NCBI RefSeq assembly: GCF_901709675.1
Contig: NC_051105.1
Location: 992,001 to 1,056,000, forward strand
Length of the DNA stretch: 64,000 nt
Source of the DNA: Syngnathus acus
Taxonomy: Eukaryota > Chordata > Actinopteri > Syngnathiformes > Syngnathidae
Direction: 5' to 3'
Shown piece after piece: positions 17,901-31,400 of this stretch; position 1 is the first letter of the stretch, and each line of letters starts with the position of its first letter. Under the pieces are notes generated by a model. The model had not been told where the DNA came from, ran no database searches, and was given only the letters and a program-made list of their open reading frames with translations. A program made the position numbers and the translations under genes.

Positions 17901-20900
17901 ACGCCACAACACAGGTTTTTTTTCCTCTTTGGGATTATTGAAATCTCTTATCTCGCAATTCCCATTTGCTTCCAAAAACGAATAAATGCCGCATGTGATT
18001 TTCACACAAGGACTGTGCAATGCTGGGATGAAGGACAAAACGGCTGACCTTCCGTGTGTGTGTGTGTGTGTGTGTGTATGCACCTGCATGAGGGCTGGGC
18101 AGGTATACTTGGGAACTGACAGTCTCCGTGTACGCAGTAGTTCTTGTAGAGATCTGGACAAGGCGTGTACAGTCCATCTGCTTGTCCGTTTCCTGGCGAG
18201 AGAAAACGGAGAGCGAGCCATGAAGCGCGCAAATGTATGTGAAGCATCTGCTCCATACGTTAAGACGCACTTACCGGTGATGTCGGTGGGTGCAAAATGT
18301 CTATCTCCGCCTTTGTTCCCATCTGAAGAAAGGCCAGGAAGACACATTGCGTTCAAGCGATGACCTTTGACCCCGGACATTAGGAGATACACGTGGGAAT
18401 AAATGCCACAGCGGCGGGTCAGAGAATTCAATGTGATTTGACCTCGACAAAAGGGCGCAGGGAGCAAGAGCACCTGCCACTTAATAATATAAATGTGGAC
18501 AGCATGTGCAGCCATGTTTTTTATTTTCTCTTTTGTGGTGTACAAAGGGCAGAAAAGAGAGGAAGGAGTCTGAGCGCACGCACACAAGATAAGTGAGAGT
18601 TGTTCTTTTTTTGCTCCCTTTATTGCCTCTGCTTGGAAAATTGCACTTCACAATAGCAAAAGGGCCGCTTCCCACTCATTACCGGCGCGTTGCGCTGATT
18701 TTCTTTTCAAAGAAACGGTCACTCTGACAAACTTTGATTTGCACTTTCACAGCCACTGTGAGAAGGAAAAAAAGCAAGAAATGCGCCGGCCGCGTGCGGC
18801 GAGCGTGGGCTCGCTTCTTTCGTGCGCTCCGTCGCGACACGTATTTGAGGAATCGCCATGAAAAATTGGTCGCGTGTGCCACGCTCAGCTTTAATTCCGA
18901 GTTTCACATGGGCTCCTCCAAATTTCGGGCCGTAGCGAGCGAGGCCGCTTCTCCCGCGATTGAAACAAATTGCACAAAGTACAGCGTCATCAATCTCCTT
19001 TTTCAGACCCAAAGCGTGTTACGCAAACGGCGAGTTAGGACCGATTGCACGGCCTTCGTTTATTTCGTGACGATCGCTCCAAAATGGCCGACAGAGGCGA
19101 CGGGTGCAAATGAAAGCGCAACTTCCTCACATTCTGCCAATTGCAAAGAGTTGCAGTCAAATGCAGGCAAATTAAAATTAAAAACAAAACATCCTTATCT
19201 TCAGCCACATGGATTAGCAGCAAAAAATGAGCCACTTTATGGGCTTTAACCACGCTGAATATCTCTGCGGCTGGAACAACGTAAACAAAAGCTGAATGGA
19301 AAATGGAAGACGGAAAGGTCATTAACGGCCACGATAACTGTTTGTCAGATTAGCGTCATGCCATGGAGGCAAAGGCGTCGCCCGTCGCCACGTGGACGGA
19401 TGGACGATGCCGAAAAGAAAACCACGGCTGGATGTTCTTTGACATTCTCCTGGCGCATTGGCAGATTGAGCTTTGCCATGCCGCTTTTGCTTTATTATTT
19501 GATCAAATGTTCCCGCACAGCGTTTGGCGCTTGACGCCATCGCCTGCTTCCTGTGATGCCGACGTGTTTTTCAAGTTGGCAGCCGAACCCGCAGGAGGCT
19601 CTGGGGTGTGCTATTCTTATTTCTCCCTGTCTTTTGTCATCGGCTTGTGAGGGGAAAAGATGAAGGGCAACTTTGAATGAGAATTCGCACGTCGGATCGC
19701 TCTCACAAATGCATCTCGCCGACAGATGGTGCTTGTTATTCATTTGCAAATTATGGCCACAATCGGTGTCGCATTCGAGAAGTTCAAGGAACGTTAACTT
19801 CCTGGAAATGGTCACGATCGACAGGTTGGGCCTGCTCAGCCACAAAGGTAAGTTTCATTTCTGCCCTCATCTCATTTGCATCCCGCTTGTGATTTGATGG
19901 GGAAAATAAAATAAGGAAGATGTGGTCATTTGGCAACGTTGGAGTCTGACCTTGGCAGTGTCCCAGGTGCCTGACCTCGATGCGTTCCTGCTTCTGACAG
20001 GAGGCCTCCTTCACCTGGCAGGGGTTGTCATAGGAACGACCATCTGAGGCACACACTGGATTGAAGCTGATGTGGGAACAGTCGATGTTGCACACGCACC
20101 TGCGACACACACACACACACACACACACACAACGGCCCAGTTACGCCGGACGTAGAACATCCGCCGCGAGACGTCAGCGAAAAATGACTGCCTAGTTAAA
20201 CAGCCTTAATGTAAAAGCTTGACTGTATGCATTTTTTTTTTACAATTTATTATTGTAATCCCGTTGGAATTGTGTTTTGACACAATCGGCAAATAGATGA
20301 AACTTTGCACAAAAGACGACAGGCTGCACAGAAGGCTGGCCCGATAAAGGACCTCCCTCACAATGGAAACAAAGAGATAAGAAAAGCGCACATTTCACAG
20401 CTTCTTGAAAACAGCCCTGAATGGAAAGTACAAACTTGGCCGCTGATAATATCGTGGCATTAGCATGCCATTATGCCAAAGTGTTTGTTTACCATCTCTT
20501 TACGTCCTTCCGCACCTGACACTATCTCCGCCCAGCTGAAAGTGGATAATCATGCACACTGGTTGCTCGGACGCCTTTCGACGCGCCTATTGTACCCAAG
20601 TGCTGATCCAAAAGAACACACTGAATTTTAATGAAGTATCAAAGTCAACATATATCTTATATGTATCCTTTTGTTTGTTTTGATAATTATATACAAAAAT
20701 AATATTATAATAATATTATTCGAGAATAAAATATAACAATATTGTTTTTATAGCTGTTTGCCAACAGCTGAGGTTAAGAAAGGTACCAAGGCTATTTGGA
20801 AAATAAATATACAGATAGGAAATGTCCAAAACATAATGGCACACTGTAAAAGCACTTTTATTGATTGAATGCTGGTTTTTTTTTTTTGGATCCGGTCATA

Positions 20901-22366
20901 TAAACATGTGCACCATCTTCATTGTACGTGTTCCAGGCCCCGCAACGTACCTCTATCTATTGCCTCCGAGTTACTATTTGTTTTTGAATTCATTCATTTA
21001 ACCCGTAACATAAAATGAGTGTTAATTAGAAAAAAGAAAAGTCCTTTTTGTAATGATTCCCTTATTTTCTTCCCCCTTAAAGAACATCCGACAATGTTTT
21101 AATTAACCGGCTTTTATATTCCATGTTGTACTAAATTCCCAAGAGACAGACTAAGTCAATTCGTCATTTATTCATTTAGCCCTAATCGGCGAAAGCATAT
21201 TAAAATGCAATTTATGCAGCTAAATGTTTGCTCTTCCGCAGAGTTGAAAAAAAGGACTCAATTGGCCTCTTTTGAGCCGTTGGCAATTGACGGATGCCGA
21301 CGGGTACAAAAAAAAAAAAAACGTGCATCTCGGCATCAGTGAAGACTCCAAATTGTCTGCAGGTGGAGGCTTTGGGTACAGCCTGCACTTCACTTCACTC
21401 CACCGAGGACAAAAAATGGACCGTACACCGTAATTAGGAATCTGTCATTATTCTCACTGCCTTTTCATTTTCTCTGTTACGACAAATATCCTCAGGCAGG
21501 CATTCAGGCAGGCAGGCAGGCAGGCAGGCGGCCACTTGATTGAAATGGCGTGCAGCAAAGTATGGCAGGATCAGTGCAAGTCAAGAAAAGCAAATAGTAG
21601 CGCCATTGTTACGCATCACACGGCAGAACCAAAAGTCCCTCGAGACAATGAACAAAAGCTAATAAGTGGCCAAGGTTTGCAAATGTTGATATTTTGGGAA
21701 AGACATTCACCAACCTTTTTCTTTTTTTTTTAATGTCGCAAACATTTGTTTTCGTCGCCAAATGATCCTGAACAAAATTTCCGGAACCAAATCTAAATGT
21801 GGGCATATAACAAATCTGTAAAATTTCCGTTCCAAGTCAACGCAGTCAAAATTGGAATGTGAACGGTTGAGCAGAATCGGAAGGACAAATTGTTTCCTTT
21901 TATTGAACTCAACGTGCATCTCCCCCATCCTGAAGAGGAGCAACCACATCTAATGATGTCATCCTAGCGTGGAGGCAGAAGTAGTCAAATCTGAGCCACG
22001 GGAGATAAAGTGGTTGCCATAGTGTCGGGAATTTATAATGAACATCTGAAAATGAGATTGACTTGAAATCAGCCCCAAGACAGGATTTGGGATTCCGCTG
22101 CGTTTATGGTCCAAATGTGAGGAGTGGGTGTGAAACACGACGCCTCTTTGTAGGAGAGCGCTTCTCCCTTCCCGAGAGGCCCCCGTTGGTCAGCGGCTGA
22201 TGCCTGGCCTACATACATTTTTAATGCCGACTCTCACTTTGCCTACACTATACGGCTAGACTGCATTGCGTCAACACATCCTAATGCATCTCACAGGCAC
22301 AACAGTGCGCGCTTGGAAAGTGTGCAAAACACACCTCGGTCTTGTGAGGTGACGCTGTTTTTTGCC

Positions 22367-22435
<69 letters not shown>

Positions 22436-25400
22436 ACACAAACACACACACACACACCAGGGAGGAACAAAGCACCATTAATGGTGTGTGTGAAGGCGTG
22501 TACAGGTGTGTGTTTGTGTGTGTGAACCATGTCTCTCAGGAGATGGGCTTAGCAGGATGTGTTGTATTGATTAGTTGCCTACGATTATTTCAGTCCCATC
22601 AAAGCAAACCCCCCCCCCACCCCTCTCCAGACTGTCTGCTGGCTTCAGATGGTAAAAGGCACTTCATGCTCGGGCCGGCGGCCCCAAAGTCAATTTTCCC
22701 CCTTTGCTTGACTGGAGAAACATGACATATATGCAGGCATAACCTCAAAAGTGGAAGACTTTCAAATTGAAAAGGGACGTAGTGACTTTTGGATTGCTCG
22801 GCTCTGGAGTAGCCTGGCCACAAACAAACCCTGTTACAGTTTGCTTTGAGGGCCGACTTTTTTGTCCGTAGTTACAGTTTAACACCGCAAATGGACCTAA
22901 AAGGCTTTTGGGGGATATATACGTACGATCGATCCTTGAGGTAAATTGCTCATTTTGCTTAGGCCTCTTCGCAGAGCGGAGTGTTGGAAATAGCGAGCGC
23001 TGGCAAGGAAAGGAGGCGAGTACCGAGAGCTCACGGTCACCAAACTTGGTGAACTCAAAGGAGTGCTGCTTCGGGCCGGACCGAAATAAACCTGTCATTT
23101 GTAATATTGACTTCAGACCGTCCTGTGTTCCTAATGATTATCTATACTGGACTTAAGACTTTGAGCTTGTCTGGGGTTTGACATCATTGATTCTGTCTGT
23201 TTGGATCACTGATGGAAATCTCAGATTTGATGGCAGCTTTTGAGGACAATGACTTTTTTGGATGAAGGTGTTTCACATTGTAGGGAAGTTGATGTCGGGC
23301 GAATGCGACATATTACGAGAGCAGCTGTTAAAAAGCCGGCAGGCAGGCAGGCAGGCAGGCAGGCAGGCATTTGAAACCGTTGGTGTATCTGGAGCCTCCA
23401 GAACATCTCCACTGCCGGAATAATGAGCTGCCAGGCCTATTTGGGGTGCCTGAAGGTGTCAACGTGACCTCTGCAAAAGACGGAGTGACTATCTTACCAT
23501 CTCCCGCCTTGCTATCAAAAGACAAAGCATAGCCTCGGCAGTAAAATAATGACCACGCAACACAACACAGCATCCCACGCTGTCAACAAAATAGATTCCA
23601 ACACACAGTGCGGCTACAATCATCTCCTGACCTCAACCCGACTGAACATCTTCAAATGTATATCCAACAAATTGTCAAAATGTTTTTGGAAAAATTGCAT
23701 TCAATGTAAAGAACGAGCTTTTCACCCAAACAGTTCAAAATGATAAATAAATAAATATGAATCAAATGTAATTGACACCCATGAAACGTCGGAATATAAT
23801 AACGGCCTGGCCTGCGCCTCCCCCAGAATGGTTGCTAAATTGATCACAAGGCACAAAGAGCCAAACATCCTCACCGTCCTAATAATAATCAAATCCAATT
23901 CTTTTTTAATTCCTTTTGATTGGACTCTTTGATTTGAATCCACCGGAGGCCTGTCAACATCCGTCAACGTCTTTGTCTTGTCAAAACCAGCCCGACGTTG
24001 GGTTCATTTCACGACTGTCTGGCAAGGATGAAAAAAACCGAGGGAGCTAAATATAGTTCTGATAGAACTGGGGCAAAGAAGTTGTCAGATAGGTGGCCCC
24101 GGGCTATCCATCCCTCCATTTACGGCTGCTTATCTGGCATCGGGTCGCGGTGCCGCTCGTCTTTTGCAGAGCGAAGGCAATCCAATCATCCCAAATGTCT
24201 ACAGGTGCAAGGGGGCGGGAAATAGGTCAGCCGCAGGCTGTTTGGCTCCTATACTGCTCACAAACCATCAAGCATACAAAAGATTGGCCCTCGCAATGCC
24301 TCCTGAAGATTATTTGACACAAGTCGTGATTTTTTATTTTTTTTTGCTGCAGCAGCAGCAGCAGCAGGGAGCACCACTGCCAATCTGAAATGCTGCAGAG
24401 AGGAGATCAACTCTGTTTGAAACCTGGTTGCATTTCCAGAAGGCACGGCTGAAAAGAGGCAAATTATATCTCCACGCTCAAGTCTAGAAGTCTCCAAAAG
24501 GTAAGGCCTGCTTTTTTTCTAGATACGTAGGTGCTGATTGCAAGTTTCTATCTCAGCATTTCCACAGATGAATCTCTGCGAGCGGCCTGCTAATGATCAC
24601 ACGCAGGCTAATCTGAGTTGATTTCTCAAAACAGTTTGCCACTTTGTCACGCGTGTGACGTGTGTGTGTGCCTCAACGCTTCGACAACTGTTAATTGTTT
24701 TTAATCGATGGAATGAAAACAGGAACGTCGCCGCATTGGCGCTCGCTCGCTCGCTTGCCCACCCGCTTTGTCATTACTATGATTGCTCTCCACTTGATTG
24801 ATTAACTGGCAGCTGCTATGATTGGAATCAGCTGCTGTCTGATTGGAAGAACCTGTCATTTTAATCAAGATTTTTCTTTCTTTTTTTTTTCCCCGTGCAC
24901 GCTTGCATGCCGGATGGTTGCCTTCTGATGAAAATGACACCATGTTGCCTTGTAATTATCTGTCGGAATATTAACCAGAAATATTCTTGCTGAGATCCGT
25001 TCGGGCTGTGCAGAAAGTGAAGAGTGCTTGTTTGACTTTTTGTTTGCGTCAACCTTGATGAGATGCATGATTGCTTCGGGTTGTCTTTGCTCTCGTGTTA
25101 AGCACCAAAGCGAGCGCACCATATGCTGTTGTTTGTTTTGAAACGGTACTCCTGTGAATTGTCTATGAACGCTGCATTTAGCGGGTCGCATTAGCACGAG
25201 TCGACTCGGGCTGTTTGGTACACGCAACATTTGATCCCGAGCATTCCGGTTACTGTGGCTTATATTCCCGTTGCAGCCTTTGTGCGATCATTAGCAAAGA
25301 CTGATTTTTTCCAACACATCTTATCCTGCCTTTTGAAGCTTAGCATGTCGCAACTACATATCTGCGATGTTAGCATGTACATTTCAAATGTGGCAAATTG

Positions 25401-28400
25401 CGAGAGTCTGTCAGATGCAAGTTGTCAAGCCGAACATCCCGGGATGCGAGCCGAGTGTTTTGCATATACGCAGGCCCCGAGGCTGTTTGTATTATGGTCT
25501 CTCTGCTAATGCATGTGGATGACTTGATAAACGGCGAGCCAGGCGAAGCAAAACAAAGAAGTCCAAATGTATGAACGCGTCCTCGCCGAACTACTTTTCT
25601 TTGTGTGAGCTAAATTCATTTTGGCCTGACATTGGCAAGTCCTGTAAGGATGGTAATTGGATTTCCAGAATGAGCGAATCTCTGCTTTCTCTCTGTGGCG
25701 CACAATAGTAATTGAGGTTAAATGAAATGGTCAGCCATGCACCAAAGCTCAGTGGAGGTTCAGCGTGTGCTGAAAAGTGAACATTTCTCATCCACGCGCT
25801 TACTCCTCTAAGACGGTCCAATAAATGACAATAGCAACAATCGGGATGAGCGATTTTGTCCCCATCATCTTACCAAACGTCCTCTGCGTCCACGTCACAC
25901 TCGGCCCCAAACTGACAAATGTCACAGGTGGATGTTTCCTTCTGACCCGCTTCCGCCGAGCCCTCTCCTCCTGAAAGACAAAAATGTCAACATTTTAATC
26001 TCATAGTGTGTCTGGAACATAGCAATCATTTCTTTTTTTCTCAGCACATTTGCACATACAATATGAAAATCGACATTAGCCATTGAGTAAAAGCAGCGGA
26101 TATCGTTTCATGGTCAAATGCAACGCAGCACACTGGCCAACGTGCTTCTCCTCGCGCTCGCCGTCCAAGACAAGGGAGGTTTCCATGTGAAACGCTATCT
26201 CCTCCATCCATTTGGCACTCCCGACGACGACGCCCATCTATCACTTTCTAAATCCTGCTCTTCTTTTTGGACGGCCTCTCTTATTCCATCCTGCTGATTT
26301 TTCTCACAGCGTGCTTACCGCCATCGGGCTTACACTAGCTTAGGGACTCAGCCAGTGCATATGAGGATTCGCAAGTGGCTGAGGTGGGTGGGGGGTGGCG
26401 AGGGATGGCTGAAAGAAAAGGCAATTTGGATCATCTCAAATTGCATTCTCCTAGCGCATACGGCTCTTGCCGGTCTCTGCACACCTTCCTTGCGGGCCCA
26501 CGCCTCCTCAGACGCGTTCTATTTTTAAACTCACAGGGGGGGACTACAGAAAAGATGGTGAAGGGGCGGAACTTGGCATCATTTTCTCGTGTTGTGTATT
26601 TAATCTCCCTGACACGCGGACGCCCACGTTGCCGCCGCCGCCGCCGCCGTGTGTCGCCTCTTTCATTTTCCCCTTTTGAAACTTGTGTTATTTCTTGTGA
26701 TCCCCCGCGACACATGAAGGAAAACGAACTCTTGATGCCAATGAGTGGTGTGCGCCCAACCCCATTTGCCGCCATCGGATCAAGTTGGCTTTCACTCGGA
26801 ATCCGAAAGGTCAAACTTTCATTTTTTTGACTCCCCCCCACAGATTCCTCAAGAAGTTGTTTTTTTTTGTTCTGCAAAGCAATAGATTCGGCCGACTTTC
26901 AGGAGATTCTTAGAGGTGAAGATTAGGAGGTCCTGGGCTCGTGTCGTCCACGGTTGAGAATAAACATTCAATCGATGGGCAACGTCTCGAGTGGACAGTC
27001 TTGTAATTAGCATGCCAATACATCAACAGCGGGCCCAAGGCAAGGTACACACAAGGATTCGTATACTTGAAAAGATTGATTCTCTGCTCCGGACTCCAAA
27101 AAGATTCCGCAATCCAATCCCCCAAGACAGAAATCTCAAATGATTGTGAACAAGACACAGCATGGGGTAGCGCATGTTTGTTTTGGATTCACAGCGCTTC
27201 CTTGTTCCTCCGTCAGGGCGCTTGTGGGTTGGCTAGATCCTATTTCGCCCTTCGTCACGACTTGGCAGTCACTTATCTGCTTTCCACGCCTGTGAGGTGG
27301 CTGGATTAGCTAGTATGCGGTGAAAAACCCGCCTGCAAACATTCAGACAGATTTTTGCACAATCTTTGCCTGTAATGTACATGGATGGAGTCTAGGATGG
27401 TAGAATGGTTTCTGAGTGGAAGCTGGAATAGGCTGATTGGTAATATGAGCTCCCCTTATTACGGTGGTGCGAAGCCTTCCTCCCGCTCTTCCTCCCATTG
27501 TTTCTCACTCCTCAAATCCCAGATAGACCTTCATCCCCCTTGTTGCTACATCTGCTAAATCCTCGGAATCAAGAGACACGCTTGATAATGACCAACATGA
27601 TTAGCCTGATGGATAGATAGATAGATAGATAGATAGCGCGCGCTCTCACAATAACACCGGCGCTACATCATGTCGTATCGATCCGTGCTTGGGACTCGCC
27701 CCGCCTCCGTCGCTTTGGCGTGGCTTTGTTTTCCTTCTCAAAAGTGCAAGACTTGCGATCAAGTTTGTCGAGAAGACCCGAGAAGAGATTAGGCTGACGT
27801 GACATCAGATTAGAGGAGATGAGGTGGATGGATAAACATCCAAAGGACAGTTGAGCAGCAAATGGCAATCAGACGCAGAGAAGAGGAAACCTGCCGTGCT
27901 TAAAGAGCGTGGCAAATCCGCTGACTGCCGTCTGCGCTTCGGCCGTGCCGGGAGCGCGGCGTCATGCGTGGAAAGAAGCTCGGATCGTTCGACGCCTGAC
28001 GCCGAAGCCTTTCCTCATGATCGCGACACACACGACCTACTGTGTACTTATTGGCTTGGAATATAAGGTGCCTAGACTGACGTTCATATATATGACTATA
28101 CTTATATTCATTGAATACGATGTCCTCGGATCTGAATCCGATCAGAATTATTCAAATGTGGATAAAATCCGAGAAGGCTCAAAAATGAGCTTCTGTGCTT
28201 TTTTCCCTTGTTTATGCTGCCTTTGTCTGATTTACTTGAGCCATTCAGCAAAATAAAGAAATAGTCAAACCAATATGATCGAGGCTGGGAGTAAAAAAAA
28301 CACGGACAATTTGATGCATCAGAAACTCTTGTGTGTGACCTTGCAAATGCTCTTCTGGATGAGTGGCCTTAAAATCCCGCACGCTCACTCTATGAGATGG

Positions 28401-31400
28401 TGTTTTGGACCATTGTGCTCATCCAAATTCACATCATGAAATAACATAAGCAATTTTGAACAGGCACCATAAAAACAAGCTCATATGAAGGAAGGCCTTA
28501 AACGCGGGGCAAAGAGCTCAAAAAAATGATGAATGAAGGTCTCAAAGAGCCCTGGGAAACTGACAAAAACAAGATTACTACGACCTTGGTGGGGAACTCT
28601 CTGAGGACACCAAACCGAGAGGAGGGATGACTGATGAACCGTGCTTGCTAGCTGCGCGGGCTCTCGGAGACAAGGGAAGGCCACGCCGCATCGGCGCTAT
28701 GTTCGGCCGCCAGAACGGTCACGGCGCACATACTTGGACCCAAGAGGAAAATGAAATTCCTGCCATGAAAGACGTGACGATAGAAAGTAACAAGCGGAAA
28801 TGACGAGCATGTCGCGGGTTCAACCGGGGGTTTTAAACGCACCGCTAGCGCCGCCCATTCAGGCATGCAACGGGAATTTTTTACCTCAACCCAAATATCG
28901 ACTGCACGGCAAGGAGGATTAATGTTACCTTCCCGTAAGCCGACACGCGATCCGTGAAAGACGAGCCGCTAAGAAATCAGCACCAGCCTACGGGCCTCGC
29001 GCGGCCTCGCTTGATGCTGCCCGATCAATGGTCGACGGCCGCGTACCATTTGCATCATAGCGCGGCTCACATGTAATCTTTGGGCCGTCGAGGCGCTCCG
29101 TTCAAAGACGCCGCTGACAATGAAACAATGAAGCCCATCCGTCAAAGTCACACCATCAACAGGTCGGTGCCCCCGAGCGGCCCGTCCCACGGGGCGAGAG
29201 AAGGCAAAAAAAAGAAAAAAAAAATCTATAACTATAATGGATATCAATATTGAAAAAGATGACGGATGAGACTGCTGCCGGAGGCCAGGATTCAATTTCT
29301 ATTCCTTTTGTTCCTGCAGGAGAGCGTCTCACTGCTCACAAAGTCATTTGTCAGCCGCTAGGCTCAATGAGGAGAACGCAGCGGCCTCGTCCAGAAAGTG
29401 AGCCAAGGGCACTTGTTCCACTGACGCAAATGGCAAAATGAATTAGCTACTAAAGAATAATGACCGACATAAATAATGATATCATCGGTGACTTGGTGTG
29501 TGCCGGATATAAAAATAAAGAAATAATCAGCATGCAGACGGACGGCCAGGGCTGGGCCTGCTGTTCAAGCCTAATAAAGAAAGAAGCTCTTCAACAGACA
29601 GAGGAGGCGGACAGGACTCTTCTCTCTGGAGTTCACTGACAACAGCAAATTTGCACGGTTTTGTGCATGTGATGTATTTTGGGCGCTGATTCAAATGATT
29701 TCTAATATGAAAAATACTCTAACGTGCTAATGACAAAACGAGGGCAGATTCAAAATCAGTCTAAACTATTCAACTTGAAAAATAGTCCAAATTTGTTCAC
29801 CGGCTTAATCGATACATAAACGTGTTTACTTCACGATATATGAATACGTGAAACATGATTTACCAAATTGCCAATGAGGATGGTGTCGGTTACACCAAAT
29901 ACTGACGCCGCACATCCAATCGGAAATACGGTCCTCGATAATCGTCATACCATTTGCTATGAGCATAGCGAGCATTAAGATAAAAGAACCGGGAGAAGAT
30001 AAGAACTATGGAAAAAAAAAAAGTGGCCTGCTTCTGAAAATGTAGCCACTTTGTCTTTGAGTTGTCAGCTATTGATCCAGATGAGCAATGCGTGACACAT
30101 CAATTATATGAGATGAAGATGAATACCGTTTGAGCTAATGCAGTCAGAAAACGAGGCCAGGGCCAAACAAACTCAGCACTATTTGAATTGGCACGGCATC
30201 TTGCGCCGAACCGTGTCGACCATGACCCAAAGCCCCGCGAGCGCCCGGCTCACTTGACAAATCCCGCCGCAGCTCGGGCCCAGCCGCCGCCAGGTAAACA
30301 AAAGGACGCCGGCGCCGAGGAGCTGCTAACGGGCCCACGAGCGGGGTCTTGGAGATGGGTCGAAGCCTTGCCCAATGGATTAAAAGCCCGCAATCAAACG
30401 TTTTCCCAGCTTTGCGAGGATTAGTCTCTCTCCGCATGATGTTTCTCTTTTCAATTCAGGCACCTATCTACACTCGCCCAGAGTTGTGCAAGGCGTCTTG
30501 GGTTGAAGAAAAGAACATTTCATGACTTCACATTCAAAGTGACAGCGAGTAATGACAGTGCACGGTTCTTGAGAATTTCTGGGGCTGACAGTGACGCTGA
30601 CGCTACGCTTGGTTGTTTACACGAAGCGGAACTCGGTGAAGCCATTACAGACAAAGAGTCGGAAAAGGTGTGCTGCTTGAAAGCCCCAATTTCATCGCAG
30701 CCTTTTTTTTTTTTTTTTTACTGTTTGGATTTCCTATCTTCCACCAGTATATTTGAAAATTCAATTAATTTTCCACTCGCTGGTCAATTCCTGAGAAACG
30801 GCCATTGCGATGCAAAGCATATGCTGAAAATGTCGTAAAACGTCTTGCTTTCTCTGCTTCTATATTTAGCCGTTTCAAATACGCCTTTGGCTGGCTACCC
30901 AAGTGAAAATGTCAAAGGCAAATTGCAAGTTCAGGATACACGATATGTCTTTCTTTAAAATGTACTTTTTTTTGTCAAAGGTTCTACTGGATAGCAGTAT
31001 GAGTGACTATTCAATAATTGAGTGCTCGTAGTGGCCCGGTCCCTAATAATAAGGTTCCCAATGACAGCGTTGTCGACACAAGCGGATTCAAGGTTGTGCT
31101 TTGTGCCCACGACGGGCGCACTCGCGGCGAGGTCATCTTTTGCAGCTGGTTGAAGGGTGCGCAATCATCACCAGATGAACAAGTCATCCACTGGTGAAGG
31201 ATATCAATTGGAGAGGGCTCAGTGGATGCAAGTACGGCGAGTACAGCTCGCAGCCACTCCACTGTCCTCGGCATCGGCTTGCCGCATTACGACGGGGAAA
31301 GCGGCTTCTGATTTAGGGCACCAAAAAAATGTCTGAAATGACTTTTTAAATGCCTTTGTGCAAAAGGTGATTGAGATTTGTGTCAGTAATAACTACGTGC

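Larger units (their letters stand above)
15617..18083 (-). other. tmeff2: tmeff2 intron 8 (2467 bp)
   Basis: GT-AG intron. It contains the CA repeat at its 5' end (18054-18077), a 24-base poly(C) at 17097-17120 and a small GGAC repeat near 16355-16373. No nested gene is seen. Confidence 0.9.
20100..25873 (-). other. tmeff2: tmeff2 intron 5 (5774 bp)
   Basis: GT-AG intron. It holds the UG repeat at the exon 6 acceptor (20105-20131), an AT-rich hairpin (20698-20720), two GGCA repeats (21493-21530, 23338-23369), a long CA repeat (22371-22457) and a GCA repeat (24349-24368). No nested gene is seen. Confidence 0.9.

Noticed and set aside
17862-18587. 241-codon minus-strand frame over tmeff2 exons 7 and 8
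   Set aside because: It reads through splice sites. Only parts that match exons 7 and 8 in their own phases are coding; the rest is intron.
24349-24368. Polyglutamine-coding CAG tract
   Set aside because: It lies in a tmeff2 intron, outside any supported exon.
26375-26877. Overlapping frames of about 150 codons on both strands
   Set aside because: Driven by a GCC repeat and Arg-rich low complexity; no family recognised.
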